Positions 9,354 to 18,937 of a stretch of DNA of 64,000 nucleotides are shown piece by piece. The notes below the pieces were generated by a model, which saw only the letters and a program-made list of their open reading frames with translations, was not told the DNA's origin and ran no database searches. Source of the DNA: Lachnospiraceae bacterium Zagget2 (GTDB lineage Bacteria; Bacillota; Clostridia; Lachnospirales; Lachnospiraceae). Positions within the stretch are counted from its first letter, which is position 1. Every line of letters starts with the position of its first letter. A program made the position numbers and the translations under genes. The stretch is taken from positions 1 through 64,000 of the forward strand of contig MSHD01000035.1 of NCBI GenBank assembly GCA_001941045.1, written 5' to 3'.

Positions 9354-10877
9354 TCAAATACTCCACGTGATTTCCATCTTTCCGTCCGCGATCGTGATCA
9401 CGTTAATCAGAATATCCGCCACGGCCTTCCTCTGCTCAAAACTGCAGGTCTCCCATTTCGCAGCGGGATTGATCAGCGGTGTAGTCTGCTCGTCCGGCGC
9501 GGCAGTCAGCGCCCCTATCTCCTCCTGAAGTCTCTTCTTCTCCGCATCCAGCGCCTCCACATGTTCTCCGATGTAACGCAGTAAGACCGCATTGGCATCA
9601 ACGGTCTTTGCCAGCAGCTCCTGAATCTCCTTCTCAATCCCCGCCAGCCGAATCCGTTTCTCATTGATCTGCGGATCAGCGCAGCGCTCCTCCGGGCCTG
9701 CAGGCACGGGGAATTCCGCCAGCCGCTCCCCTATCGCGCGATGCACATATTCCTCCAGCACCTCCGCATAGACTGTGCAGAGCGTTCCCCGGCACTTCTC
9801 CTTCTTCGTCGCAAGCGCTGCACTGCAGACAAAATAGCGCTGCCGCCTGGTATTCGCCTTCGCAATTGTCAGGCTGTGACCGCACCTGCCACATTTAACC
9901 TTGCCGGAGAGCCAGGAATTCTTCGCCCCGCAGGTTCTGGTGGAGCGGCGATTCTGAAGGCAGCGCCGCCTGCATTTCAGCCATACATATGAAGAGACAA
10001 GCCCCTCATGGGGCGCGAGCACGATCTCCTTGTCGCGCAGGTCGCCCTGACGGCGCGAAGTCGATACGGTTCCCTGATAAAGATAACAGGCATTGTAGCC
10101 GGTAAAGTCAGAAACCGGATTAACGATATTCGCCCCCTGCTCCCGGAAAAAATCATAGACGTCCATATCCGCCCGCACATAGACCGGATTACGCAGCATC
10201 TCGCTCAGCCGCGCCGTCGTCCACGTCCCACCGCGCAGATGGCGAAACCCCCGCTCGTTAAAATCAGCGATAATATCTCCCAGCGAATTTTCAGGATCTG
10301 CGTACAGCTCATACATCCGGCGTATCTGCTCCGCCTCCTCCGGAACCGGGACATACATGGAGGTTCTGACACCATCGATCACCGTATCTGTCTTCGCAAA
10401 ACCGTAGGGAATCCGCCCTCCCATATAGAAGCCGCGCCGGCAGCGCGCATAGTAGGCGTCGGTCACGCGCTTCTGTATCGTCTCCCGCTCCAGCTGCGCA
10501 AAGACGATGCAGATATTGAGCATTGCCCGGCCGATCGGCGTGGAGGTATCAAAACGCTCCGTGGAGGAGACAAACTCCACGGAGTATTTTTGAAACACGT
10601 CCATCATATTGGCGAAGTCCAGGATCGAGCGGCTGATCCGGTCCAGCTTGTAGACGATCACCCGCGCGATCTTCCCCTGCCGGATATCCCCCAGCATCTC
10701 CTCAAAGGCCGGACGATTCGTATTTTTGCCGCTGTAGCCCCGGTCTGCGTATTCCCGATACGGACCGCCGTGAGTCTCACAGCGGCAGTATTCCAGCTGG
10801 CTCTCGATCGAAATGCTGTCTGCCCGCTCCACAGACTGGCGGGCGTAAAGGGCATCGTAATATGTGGCTCTTTCCAT
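9354..10877 (-). CDS. Large serine recombinase of element 3
   Basis: 507 aa: YARQSVERADSISIESQ resolvase start, YKLDRISRSILDF, recombinase domain, CGRCGHSL zinc-ribbon, coiled coil. Confidence 0.93.
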   Translation of the reverse strand: MERATYYDALYARQSVERADSISIESQLEYCRCETHGGPYREYADRGYSGKNTNRPAFEEMLGDIRQGKIARVIVYKLDRISRSILDFANMMDVFQKYSVEFVSSTERFDTSTPIGRAMLNICIVFAQLERETIQKRVTDAYYARCRRGFYMGGRIPYGFAKTDTVIDGVRTSMYVPVPEEAEQIRRMYELYADPENSLGDIIADFNERGFRHLRGGTWTTARLSEMLRNPVYVRADMDVYDFFREQGANIVNPVSDFTGYNACYLYQGTVSTSRRQGDLRDKEIVLAPHEGLVSSYVWLKCRRRCLQNRRSTRTCGAKNSWLSGKVKCGRCGHSLTIAKANTRRQRYFVCSAALATKKEKCRGTLCTVYAEVLEEYVHRAIGERLAEFPVPAGPEERCADPQINEKRIRLAGIEKEIQELLAKTVDANAVLLRYIGEHVEALDAEKKRLQEEIGALTAAPDEQTTPLINPAAKWETCSFEQRKAVADILINVITIADGKMEITWSI

Positions 10878-10935
10878 CTAAAGATCCTGCTCTTCTCACA
10901 TGAAATGTTATATTTTATGCTTTTTTGTACAGAAA

Positions 10936-10977
10936 GAAGCACCGGACACCCTGTCGGGGGCCCGGCGCTTCTTTTTC
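10936..10977 (-). terminator. Terminator of the dipeptidase gene
   Basis: AAGAAGCGCCGGG...CCGGTGCTTCTTT hairpin. Confidence 0.65.
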
Positions 10978-10979
10978 GC

Positions 10980-11969
10980 CTAGTCCATGGCATCTTCCAT
11001 CACACGGATTACATTCTTATAAAATATCTTCTCGATCTCTCCTCCGCTGAAGCCTTCCTTTGACAGTGCATCCTCCAGCAATGACATTTTCGAGCAGTCA
11101 GAAATCTGAAGATTCCCGCTGATTCCGTCCAGGTCCGAGCCGATTCCCACACAGTCGATACCGCCGACATTCGCCATATGGCGTGCATGGCGGGCCATCA
11201 GAGCCGCCGTGCTGTCCTTGCAGCTGATGTCTTTGTTCAGGAATTCCGGTCCAAAATTGATCCCGGCCACACCGCCCGCTTTTCCCAGCGTCCGGATCAT
11301 CTCATCTGTCAGGTTCCTGCGGTGCGGACTTAAGGCACGCGCGTTGGAGTGCGTTGCGACGAAGGGTTTTCTGCAGATATCCGCAACGTCATAGAAGCCC
11401 CCGTCAGACAGATGGGATACGTCCACCAGCATTCCCAGATCCTGCATGTAGCTGACGGCCTCTTTTCCAAAGTCTGTAAGACCGCTGGTCATGATCTCCC
11501 GGTCATCGGAATTCGGCGCGCCAAAGCAGTTCGGTTCGTTCCAGGTCAGCGACAGGGCGCGGAAGCCCTGATCGTAGAATTCCTTCAGCTTTTCCATTCT
11601 GCCGTTTACGGCGCGACCATCCTCCATACTCAGAATCGCAGACATTTTCCCGGCCTTTTTATTTTGTCTTACCTCGTCAGCATTTGCAGCCAGGGCGATC
11701 ATCTCCGGATGCCTTGCCAGATTATCCTGCAGATATGTCCGCAGCGTCTGAATATATACCTCATCCTCCATGGCTTCCAGACCCAGCGCACCATACATTC
11801 TCTTTGGCGGGAGAAATACTGCAAAAAACTGCGCCAGCTGCCCCGCCTCTTCCATTCTCCTGAAATCTACCGCTATGACCCCGGAGTCGTAGAGGTCCGC
11901 TTTTTCCCTGTCCCGCAGAAGCAGCATGGACAGGGAATCACAGTGCATATCGATAAACATTGTCTTCAT
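10980..11969 (-). CDS. Membrane dipeptidase (M19 family)
   Basis: MFIDMHCDSLSM, VDVSHLSDGGFYDV, THSNARALSPHRRNLTDEMI, VGIGSDLDGI. Confidence 0.9.
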   Translation of the reverse strand: MKTMFIDMHCDSLSMLLLRDREKADLYDSGVIAVDFRRMEEAGQLAQFFAVFLPPKRMYGALGLEAMEDEVYIQTLRTYLQDNLARHPEMIALAANADEVRQNKKAGKMSAILSMEDGRAVNGRMEKLKEFYDQGFRALSLTWNEPNCFGAPNSDDREIMTSGLTDFGKEAVSYMQDLGMLVDVSHLSDGGFYDVADICRKPFVATHSNARALSPHRRNLTDEMIRTLGKAGGVAGINFGPEFLNKDISCKDSTAALMARHARHMANVGGIDCVGIGSDLDGISGNLQISDCSKMSLLEDALSKEGFSGGEIEKIFYKNVIRVMEDAMD

Positions 11970-12029
11970 CGATTAAACCCTCCAGAACATTTTTCTCAAT
12001 GCGTTTCCGCACTTTCATCAAGCCTGCAG

Positions 12030-12443
12030 TCACGCCTGAATTCCCACGATGGTCACAATCTGCCCGCGCGGGGTGTTGATATCCGCCTTCATGGCTGACT
12101 GCAGATTCAGTGCCACCGGAAAGCGCATACCACTCACATTGCCGGAAAGGTAACCCATATAGGTTCCGGCGCTTCCCAGGACCGGCCAGTAGGCCAGCGG
12201 TTCCGTCACCCAGACTCCGAAACAGAAAACGCAAAGTGCGACGATTACATTAATATAATCCGTAACAGGTGTCGTATAGCCCTTCACAATCAGAAAATAA
12301 GCAGTCGGAAGGAAAGAGAAAAACAGAGCCACCACCATGGTGATCCGTCCGATTCTGTGTACATTCGGCACAAATTCCGCCGTGTAAGCATCCTGCGCTT
12401 CGGCTTCTCTGCTTTCTGTGTTTGTCGTATTCATTTCACTCAT
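12030..12443 (-). CDS. Small membrane protein, partner of the DUF5058-like gene
   Basis: 137 aa with hydrophobic segments, adjacent to and co-directional with 12456-13157. Confidence 0.55.
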   Translation of the reverse strand: MSEMNTTNTESREAEAQDAYTAEFVPNVHRIGRITMVVALFFSFLPTAYFLIVKGYTTPVTDYINVIVALCVFCFGVWVTEPLAYWPVLGSAGTYMGYLSGNVSGMRFPVALNLQSAMKADINTPRGQIVTIVGIQA

Positions 12444-12455
12444 TCTTCTTTTCCT

Positions 12456-13157
12456 TTACATCAACACCGTAATAAGCTGGCCAACAACCATCGCCGCAAT
12501 CATGGCAATCGCCATGCCAAAGCTGGCAAGTCCCTTTACTTTATTTCCAAGCAGTATAATCAGATAGCAGACCACTGCTGATGTGATCGCTGCGACCACC
12601 TTTACCGGCGTGTTCACATATGACATCATCATATATCCCAGAATTGCCATCATCGCTGCCTTCGACATATAGGGGACAAAGCTGCGGCCACCGCTCTTTT
12701 TGCTTTTCTCCGTTGCATTATCCAGAGGTTTCAGCGTAATAATTGTGTTGAGCATATAAGGCGCAGACGCCAGCGTCATTCCAAAAAGGCAGAGCACTAA
12801 AACGGCCGGTGTAAATGCTTCCGTCCCGAACTCGACCCCCATCGTACTGGAGCACAGACTTGCTATCATCAGTTCAAAAACCGGCGCGCCGATCACCCCG
12901 CAGCGCATAAACGCAGCTCCCGAGCCAATCAGAACGATCAGAGACAGCAGCACTGACAGCACAGAAATCGAGGGCCCTACCGCCGCCAGCGCTCCTGTCT
13001 TTGCAGCCTGTCCGATTTCTTCCTGCGTGACCACTTTATGTTTCTTATTAAAATTCAATGCCAGGCGCAGGAAAAGCAGAGCCTGAACGACGACATTGAC
13101 AATCAGCAGAATTGCAAATACCCATACTGTTCCATTTACCGTTGCAATTGTGTCCAT
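12456..13157 (-). CDS. DUF5058-like integral membrane protein
   Basis: 233 aa polytopic; family name by resemblance only. Confidence 0.6.
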   Translation of the reverse strand: MDTIATVNGTVWVFAILLIVNVVVQALLFLRLALNFNKKHKVVTQEEIGQAAKTGALAAVGPSISVLSVLLSLIVLIGSGAAFMRCGVIGAPVFELMIASLCSSTMGVEFGTEAFTPAVLVLCLFGMTLASAPYMLNTIITLKPLDNATEKSKKSGGRSFVPYMSKAAMMAILGYMMMSYVNTPVKVVAAITSAVVCYLIILLGNKVKGLASFGMAIAMIAAMVVGQLITVLM

Positions 13158-13179
13158 GAGTTCCTCCTATTCTATTCTC

Positions 13180-14391
13180 TTATCTTGTTGTCTGTTCATA
13201 TTCTTCGATCGCTCTCGCGATACGGTCGATGGCCTCAAGAATGACCGCCTTCGGGCTGGTGAGACAAAGACGGAGATAATGTTCTCCCTGCTCCGGATCA
13301 TGAGCAAGCCCGCCCTGAATCGCAACATTTGCGAGATGATTGACAATATACTGAAGCGTATCCGCCGGGTAACCATAGCCGGAGAAATCAACCCACAGAA
13401 TATAGGTGCCTTCCGGAACATATGCCGTCGCATTCGGCAGCTTTTTCTTCAGATAATCGACCGTTTCCCTTATGCTCTCGTCGAGATAAGCGTTCAGCGC
13501 ATCCAGCCAGTCTTCGCTCTCATTGTACGCAGCCGTCATGGCTGCAATCGAGAAGGGGGACGGCATTTCCGTCGCATAATCGGCGCAGAACCGCGCCCGG
13601 AGCTTATCATCCGGGATTACTGTGTAAGCGCACTGCAATCCCATCAGATTAAAGGATTTATTGACGCCGGAAACCATCACGAGATTGCTGCGGTCGGCAC
13701 ATGCGTCAATCACAGGGATGTGTTTCACCCAGGAGCGAACCAGATCCGAATGAATTTCATCTGAAGCGAGAATCACATGATTTTCACGGCAGATCTTCGC
13801 CATGCGCGCCAGCTCCTCTTTCGTCCAGACCCGTCCCACAGGGTTTTCCGGAGAGCAGAGCACATATACCTTGTTTTCCGGCTCGGCGCAGAGCTGTTCA
13901 AACTTCTCCCAGTCCATCCGGTAATCGCCTGGAGACGGCTGCAGCATCTGACAGTTCACAACCCGCCGTCCCAGCCTCTGAATCGTCGATGTGAAATTGC
14001 TGTAAACCGGGCGGCACAGAATGATACCGTCTCCCGGAGAAGAAAATGCCCGGATCGACTGCCCGATTCCGTCCAGCGCCCCGCTGCAGTGCACAATCCA
14101 CTCTCTCTTCAGCTCCACTCCGAACCTGCGCTGATACCATGAGATAATAGCCCCGCGATATTCATCGGAGGCTTCGTCCGTGGTATAGCCGAAGGTGCCG
14201 AAATCCGCCACGCGGTGAAGCGCCCGTGTGATCGCCGGAGCGCACTGGAAATCCATATCCGCGATCAACAGACGGATGCTGTCCTCATCAAGCCGCAAAT
14301 CCGGAACAAGCCTCCAGAAATACTTTCTGTCGTCATACTTCATGGAATAGGTCCCTCTGCGGTCCACAGACTGATCAAAGTTAAACTGCAC
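13180..14391 (-). CDS. MalY/PatB-type PLP aminotransferase (C-S lyase)
   Basis: CSPENPVGRVWTKEEL, SDEIHSDLV, SGVNKSFNLMGLQ. Confidence 0.9.
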   Translation of the reverse strand: MQFNFDQSVDRRGTYSMKYDDRKYFWRLVPDLRLDEDSIRLLIADMDFQCAPAITRALHRVADFGTFGYTTDEASDEYRGAIISWYQRRFGVELKREWIVHCSGALDGIGQSIRAFSSPGDGIILCRPVYSNFTSTIQRLGRRVVNCQMLQPSPGDYRMDWEKFEQLCAEPENKVYVLCSPENPVGRVWTKEELARMAKICRENHVILASDEIHSDLVRSWVKHIPVIDACADRSNLVMVSGVNKSFNLMGLQCAYTVIPDDKLRARFCADYATEMPSPFSIAAMTAAYNESEDWLDALNAYLDESIRETVDYLKKKLPNATAYVPEGTYILWVDFSGYGYPADTLQYIVNHLANVAIQGGLAHDPEQGEHYLRLCLTSPKAVILEAIDRIARAIEEYEQTTR

Positions 14392-14564
14392 AAATTCACT
14401 CCCTTTCTCCGCCTTCTAATGCAGGCTTTTTGTTTTAGCATCTAAAATATTTGTTCGAACAAAAGGCGCACTTTTTAGCACCTAAAATAATATTACTGAA
14501 AAGTATCACCTCTGTCAACAGAAATTATTGTTTTTTATCGATTTTGCCAAAAAACCTGCGGATT

Positions 14565-15053
14565 TTACTCACCTGTAAACCACCTGCACATGTACGACTC
14601 ATAATCGCGGATCATCTCCAACTGCTCTTCCGTAAATTGATGGAGATAGGTCTGATCCAGATTTTTGTATCGATCACAGTCATATTTCAGATGCTCCCAG
14701 TAAAAATCTTTTCCCTTCCCCGTAAGTGTGACGATCGTTTCCCTGCGGTTGGAAGGATTTTTTGAGCGGGTTATATATCCTTTTTTTTCAAGGCGAGCGG
14801 CAATCTGGGACACCGCACCATGGGACACCGCCAATGCCTCCGCGATCTCCGACATGGTCGCCCCGTCATCGGGCTTTACTGCGAGCATAAAGTGCGCTTC
14901 CCGCATGTAGATAAAATCATCCGTATTATAACCGCGACTTGCATTCATATACTGTGTGAATTCCTTGGTCGAGATGGCTTTCAATTCCAGAATTTCGCTG
15001 ATCAGACGTATACGCGGTTCAATATTATCAGGATAATACATAGAGACCTCCAT
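14565..15053 (-). CDS. MarR family transcriptional regulator
   Basis: wHTH MSEIAEALAVSHGAVSQIAARLEKKGYI. Confidence 0.9.
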   Translation of the reverse strand: MEVSMYYPDNIEPRIRLISEILELKAISTKEFTQYMNASRGYNTDDFIYMREAHFMLAVKPDDGATMSEIAEALAVSHGAVSQIAARLEKKGYITRSKNPSNRRETIVTLTGKGKDFYWEHLKYDCDRYKNLDQTYLHQFTEEQLEMIRDYESYMCRWFTGE

Positions 15054-15207
15054 TTACTGCTTTCTGACATTTATCATACGCGATTGATTTCGTAAAAGCA
15101 AGAATGCTTCTTGCATTATAGCAAAATTTATAATAATATGTTAGTATCTAAATCGTGAGTTACTTAAGCGCAAGAACATTCCCCGCATTGACAGGAGGAA
15201 AAAGAAA

Positions 15208-16416
15208 GTGAAATATGACTTTACTTCTATTATGAATCGCCGCGGCGAGGACGCGATTGCGGTAGACGCAGTCGGTATTGCCAGGAGTCCTGTTCCCGGC
15301 CCGAAAGATGGCTTTGATGCAATTCCCATGTGGGTGGCGGATATGAATTTCCCTGTATTTCCGGGGATTCAGGAAGCCATAGCGGGCAGGATTCAGAAGG
15401 CGCACTTTGGATACTTTCGTCCAAGGCAGGAATATCTGCAGGCGATTATCCGCTGGCAGGAGACGCGGAACGATGTAAATGGACTTAATGAGGAGCATCT
15501 TGGATATGAAAACGGCGTACTCGGCGGGGTGATCAGCGCGCTGAATACCCTCTGCTCCCGGGGAGACAATATTCTTCTTCACTCTCCCACCTACGTCGGT
15601 TTCATCAACAGCCTTACAAATAATGGCTATCACATGGTTCTCTCCCCGTTGGTGCTGGACGAGAACGGCGTCTGGCGCATGGACTATGAGGACATGGAGA
15701 AAAAAATTGTGGAGAATAACATTCACGCGACCGTGTTCTGCTCGCCGCACAATCCCTGCGGGCGTGTATGGGAAAAATGGGAACTGGAGAAAGCCTTTGC
15801 CTTGTTTGAAAAATATGATGTAAAAGTGGTTTCGGACGAAATCTGGTCGGATATCATCCTGAACGGCCACAGACACACGCCATCACAGAGCGTCAGCGAC
15901 TGGGCCAGGCAGAATACCGTCGCCCTGTATGCTCCGTCCAAGACCTTCAATCTGGCAGGGCTGGTGGGCTCCTATCATATTATTTACAACAAGACGCTGC
16001 GCGACCGTGTCGATAAAGAATCCTCGCTGTCGCATTATAATAACATGAACGTGCTGTCCATGTATGCGCTGATCGGCGCGTACTGTCAGGATGGCGGGCA
16101 ATGGGTCGATGAACTGCGCGAAACGCTCAGCGGCAATGTGAATTATGCTTATGACTACATCAAAACGCATTTCAGGGGTGTGGAGCTTGCCAGACCCGAG
16201 GGCACCTATATGCTGTTCCTGGACTGCAGTAAGTGGTGCGAGGAATATGGCAAAACGATCGACCAGCTGCAGCGCTCCGGCTTCGATGTCGGCGTCGTCT
16301 GGCAGGATGGGCGGAATTTCTATGGTCCCTGCCATATCCGTATGAACCTGGCGCTTCCGCTTACAAGGGTGCAGGAAGCCATGGAGCGCCTGGACAGGTA
16401 CGTGTTTAACGCATAG
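15208..16416 (+). CDS. Second MalY/PatB-type PLP aminotransferase
   Basis: MWVADMNFP, SPHNPCGRVWEKWEL, SDEIWSDIIL, APSKTFNLAGL. Confidence 0.9.
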   Translation: MKYDFTSIMNRRGEDAIAVDAVGIARSPVPGPKDGFDAIPMWVADMNFPVFPGIQEAIAGRIQKAHFGYFRPRQEYLQAIIRWQETRNDVNGLNEEHLGYENGVLGGVISALNTLCSRGDNILLHSPTYVGFINSLTNNGYHMVLSPLVLDENGVWRMDYEDMEKKIVENNIHATVFCSPHNPCGRVWEKWELEKAFALFEKYDVKVVSDEIWSDIILNGHRHTPSQSVSDWARQNTVALYAPSKTFNLAGLVGSYHIIYNKTLRDRVDKESSLSHYNNMNVLSMYALIGAYCQDGGQWVDELRETLSGNVNYAYDYIKTHFRGVELARPEGTYMLFLDCSKWCEEYGKTIDQLQRSGFDVGVVWQDGRNFYGPCHIRMNLALPLTRVQEAMERLDRYVFNA

Positions 16417-16444
16417 AAATACAAAAATTACAGGAGGAACGAAC

Positions 16445-17212
16445 ATGGAAGTAAATCAGATTGTTTTCAGCCCAACCGGAGGAACGCAAAAGGTCGCGGA
16501 TATTCTTACAGCGGAATGGAGCGAAACTGTTGACAGGATTGACCTGAGTGATCCCCGAACTGATGATACCGCCCTGCATTTTGAACAGGACGATCTCGCT
16601 GTTATCGCGGCTCCGTCTTTTGGCGGACGCGTGCCTGCTCTTGCGGCTGAACGGCTTGCGAAAATAAACGGTAACGGAGCCCGTTGCGTTGTCGTCTGCG
16701 TCTATGGAAACCGCGCGTATGAAGATACCCTGCTTGAACTGAGCGATCTTGCGGAACAGAGTAATTTCAGGGTTCTTGCCGCCATCTCCGCGGTTGCGGA
16801 GCATTCCATCATGCATCAGTACGCTGCTGGCCGACCGGATCAGCAGGACCAGAAGGAATTGCGCAGCTTTGCCGGAAAAATTCTGGAAAAATCGAAAAAC
16901 TGCGGCGCTGAAATACCCGCATTACAGATACCCGGCAATCGCCCCTATAAAAAGGGAGGCAGCATGGGACTGGTGCCAAAAGCAGACAGTAAATGTGTTG
17001 ACTGCGGTCTTTGCGCTGAAAAATGTCCGGCGCAGGCCATCAGCAGGGACAATATCAGAACCGCGGACAGTAAAAAGTGCATTTCCTGTATGAGATGCGT
17101 GGTTCAATGCCCACAGTCCGCCCGCAAATTGAATGCAGCGGTGGTTTCGGCTGCGGCGCTGGCGATGAAGAAGGTCTGTTCTGTAAGGAAAGAGAATGAA
17201 CTATTTATTTAA
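16445..17212 (+). CDS. EFR1-like flavodoxin/ferredoxin protein
   Basis: N-terminal flavodoxin-like FSPTGGTQKVAD; two 4Fe-4S motifs CVDCGLCAEKCP and CISCMRCVVQCP. Confidence 0.85.
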   Translation: MEVNQIVFSPTGGTQKVADILTAEWSETVDRIDLSDPRTDDTALHFEQDDLAVIAAPSFGGRVPALAAERLAKINGNGARCVVVCVYGNRAYEDTLLELSDLAEQSNFRVLAAISAVAEHSIMHQYAAGRPDQQDQKELRSFAGKILEKSKNCGAEIPALQIPGNRPYKKGGSMGLVPKADSKCVDCGLCAEKCPAQAISRDNIRTADSKKCISCMRCVVQCPQSARKLNAAVVSAAALAMKKVCSVRKENELFI

Positions 17213-17383
17213 AGACTGATCCGGTTTGTCTGCAAAAACCGTAAAGAGCTGCCTTCCGATGTCAGCCTTTACGGTTTCTCTTTCTTCCTCTGTATAGCCG
17301 GGACGGCGCTCGATCACCTCAAGCTGCATGTTCTGCTCGGAGATCGCCGCCCTCTTACTCTCATAAAATGGTCTGTCTTTCAT
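17201..17383 (-). CDS. 60 aa hypothetical protein (candidate element-borne small factor)
   Basis: ORF MKDRPFYESKRAAISEQNMQLEVIERRPGYTEEERETVKADIGRQLFTVFADKPDQSLNK. Confidence 0.5.
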   Translation of the reverse strand: MKDRPFYESKRAAISEQNMQLEVIERRPGYTEEERETVKADIGRQLFTVFADKPDQSLNK

Positions 17384-17434
17384 GTTTTATCTTATGAAAG
17401 ACGGCCTGTCCGTAATTCTCTCAGGATAGCTGCT

Positions 17435-17902
17435 TCATGACACTGGCAGTTCCATCTCGTCCTCCATTTTTACAAAGCCATATTTCTCATACAGGGGTCT
17501 GCCCATCTGTGTCGCCTCCAGGGAGATCGCGGTGATTCCCTGCTTTCTGGCATCCTGGACCAGCAGATCCAGCGTGTGCAGGGCGATACCTCTTCTGCGG
17601 TACGCGGGATCCGTATACATGTTCATGATATAGGCCTTCTTCCCGCTCGGATTGTGGTACGTCGGCATGACCTGAAAGAAGCTCACGCCGCCTGCTCCGA
17701 CCGGGCATTCTCCGTCGAAAACCAGATAAGCAATGTGGGAGCCGTCCTGCAGCGCTTCCTGATAATAATGATACGATTCCCTTGCCACCTCGCTCATATC
17801 AGCGTCATCGGACAGCCGGTTTGCTGCCCGCAATACCCGGATCCTGGTTTCCGTCAGCAGATCGAGGTCCTCTATTGTAGCTCTTTTATATATCAGGTTC
17901 AT
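17435..17902 (-). CDS. GNAT family N-acetyltransferase
   Basis: MNMYTDPAYRRRGIALHTLDLL acetyl-CoA binding motif. Confidence 0.88.
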   Translation of the reverse strand: MNLIYKRATIEDLDLLTETRIRVLRAANRLSDDADMSEVARESYHYYQEALQDGSHIAYLVFDGECPVGAGGVSFFQVMPTYHNPSGKKAYIMNMYTDPAYRRRGIALHTLDLLVQDARKQGITAISLEATQMGRPLYEKYGFVKMEDEMELPVS

Positions 17903-18137
17903 CCTGTGCGCTCCCGTCTTTTTTCTTTATTGAACCTATTGTACGCGATATCGGCGTGTGATTCAATTACTGAAAATGACATCCGTCTAAAACTCCGGAA
18001 CTTTTATTAAAAGCTATTGGAAACGCGAAGGTTTTGGCTTATAATGTTTTTCGGATCCGATCATGCCACAAATATATCATGTTTGTTTTCTGAAAAATAA
18101 ACTTTCGTTGTCAAATCATATAGGAAGGAGAGCAAGT

Positions 18138-18764
18138 ATGAACCAAAAGGAACGAATGCTGGCGGGACTGCCATACAAGGCCTGGCTGGACGGCCTGGAG
18201 GAGGAACGCGAACAGTGCAAGCAGAAAATCTACGAATTCAATATGCTGCCGCCTTCCGGGCGCGACCGCATCCCGGCGCTACTGAAGGATCTGTTCGGAA
18301 AAACCGGCGAAGAGCTCTGGATCGAGCCGCCGTTTCACTGCGACTATGGCTGGAATATCGAGGTGGGCGAAAACTTTTTCGCCAATTATAATCTGACAAT
18401 TCTGGACGTAGGCAAGGTCACGATCGGCAAAAATGCCCAGATCGCGCCGAACGTCTCTATCTATACGGCGGGACACCCGCTTCACCCTGATAGCCGCAAT
18501 TCCGGCTATGAATATGGCATTCCCGTCACCATCGGCGACAACGTCTGGATCGGCGGCGGAGCGATCATCCTGCCCGGCGTGACGATCGGCGACAATGTGG
18601 TGATCGGCGCGGGCAGCGTCGTCGGAAAGGACATTCCCGACAATATGCTCGCCGCCGGGAATCCCTGCCGGATTATCCGGGAGATCACGGAGGAATACCG
18701 GAAATATTATTTCAAACAGCGGGAATTTGATGAAGAATCCTGGGAGGAGATCTCCGGAGTCTGA
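18138..18764 (+). CDS. Maltose/galactoside O-acetyltransferase-like hexapeptide transferase
   Basis: RBS ggaaggag then MNQKERMLAGLPYKAW; hexapeptide repeats. Confidence 0.9.
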   Translation: MNQKERMLAGLPYKAWLDGLEEEREQCKQKIYEFNMLPPSGRDRIPALLKDLFGKTGEELWIEPPFHCDYGWNIEVGENFFANYNLTILDVGKVTIGKNAQIAPNVSIYTAGHPLHPDSRNSGYEYGIPVTIGDNVWIGGGAIILPGVTIGDNVVIGAGSVVGKDIPDNMLAAGNPCRIIREITEEYRKYYFKQREFDEESWEEISGV

Positions 18765-18771
18765 GAACTTT

Positions 18772-18794
18772 TACTTCCATCTTCCCGTTTCGCT
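18772..18794. repeat. Element 3 right att arm
   Basis: tacttccatcttcccgtttcgct, inverted relative to 9331-9353. Confidence 0.85.
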
Positions 18795-18911
18795 TCACCG
18801 AAGCGCTGGAAGTGCACGACCTCACGCGCCCGCAGGAAGCGCAGGGGATCGAGGACTTCCGGATCCTGAATGATGCGGATCAGATTGTCGTAGGTTGTGC
18901 GCGCTTTCTGC
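18795..18911 (-). CDS. cotJC: cotJC segment 3 of 4
   Basis: Minus strand encodes (E)QKARTTYDNLIRIIQDPEVLDPLRFLRAREVVHFQRFGE. Confidence 0.93.
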
Positions 18912-18913
18912 TC

Positions 18914-18935
18914 TGCTGCGATCGTGTAAAAACAA
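18914..18935. repeat. Element 2 left att arm
   Basis: tgctgcgatcgtgtaaaaacaa, inverted relative to 25353-25374. Confidence 0.85.
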
Positions 18936-18937
18936 AC

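Larger units (their letters stand above)
9329..18794. mobile_element. cotJC intervening element 3 (9466 bp), serine-recombinase encoded
   Basis: Direct repeat GCTTC(G/A)CCGAA at 9326-9336 and 18792-18802; inverted arms 9331-9353 / 18772-18794; recombinase stop abuts the left arm. Confidence 0.9.
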
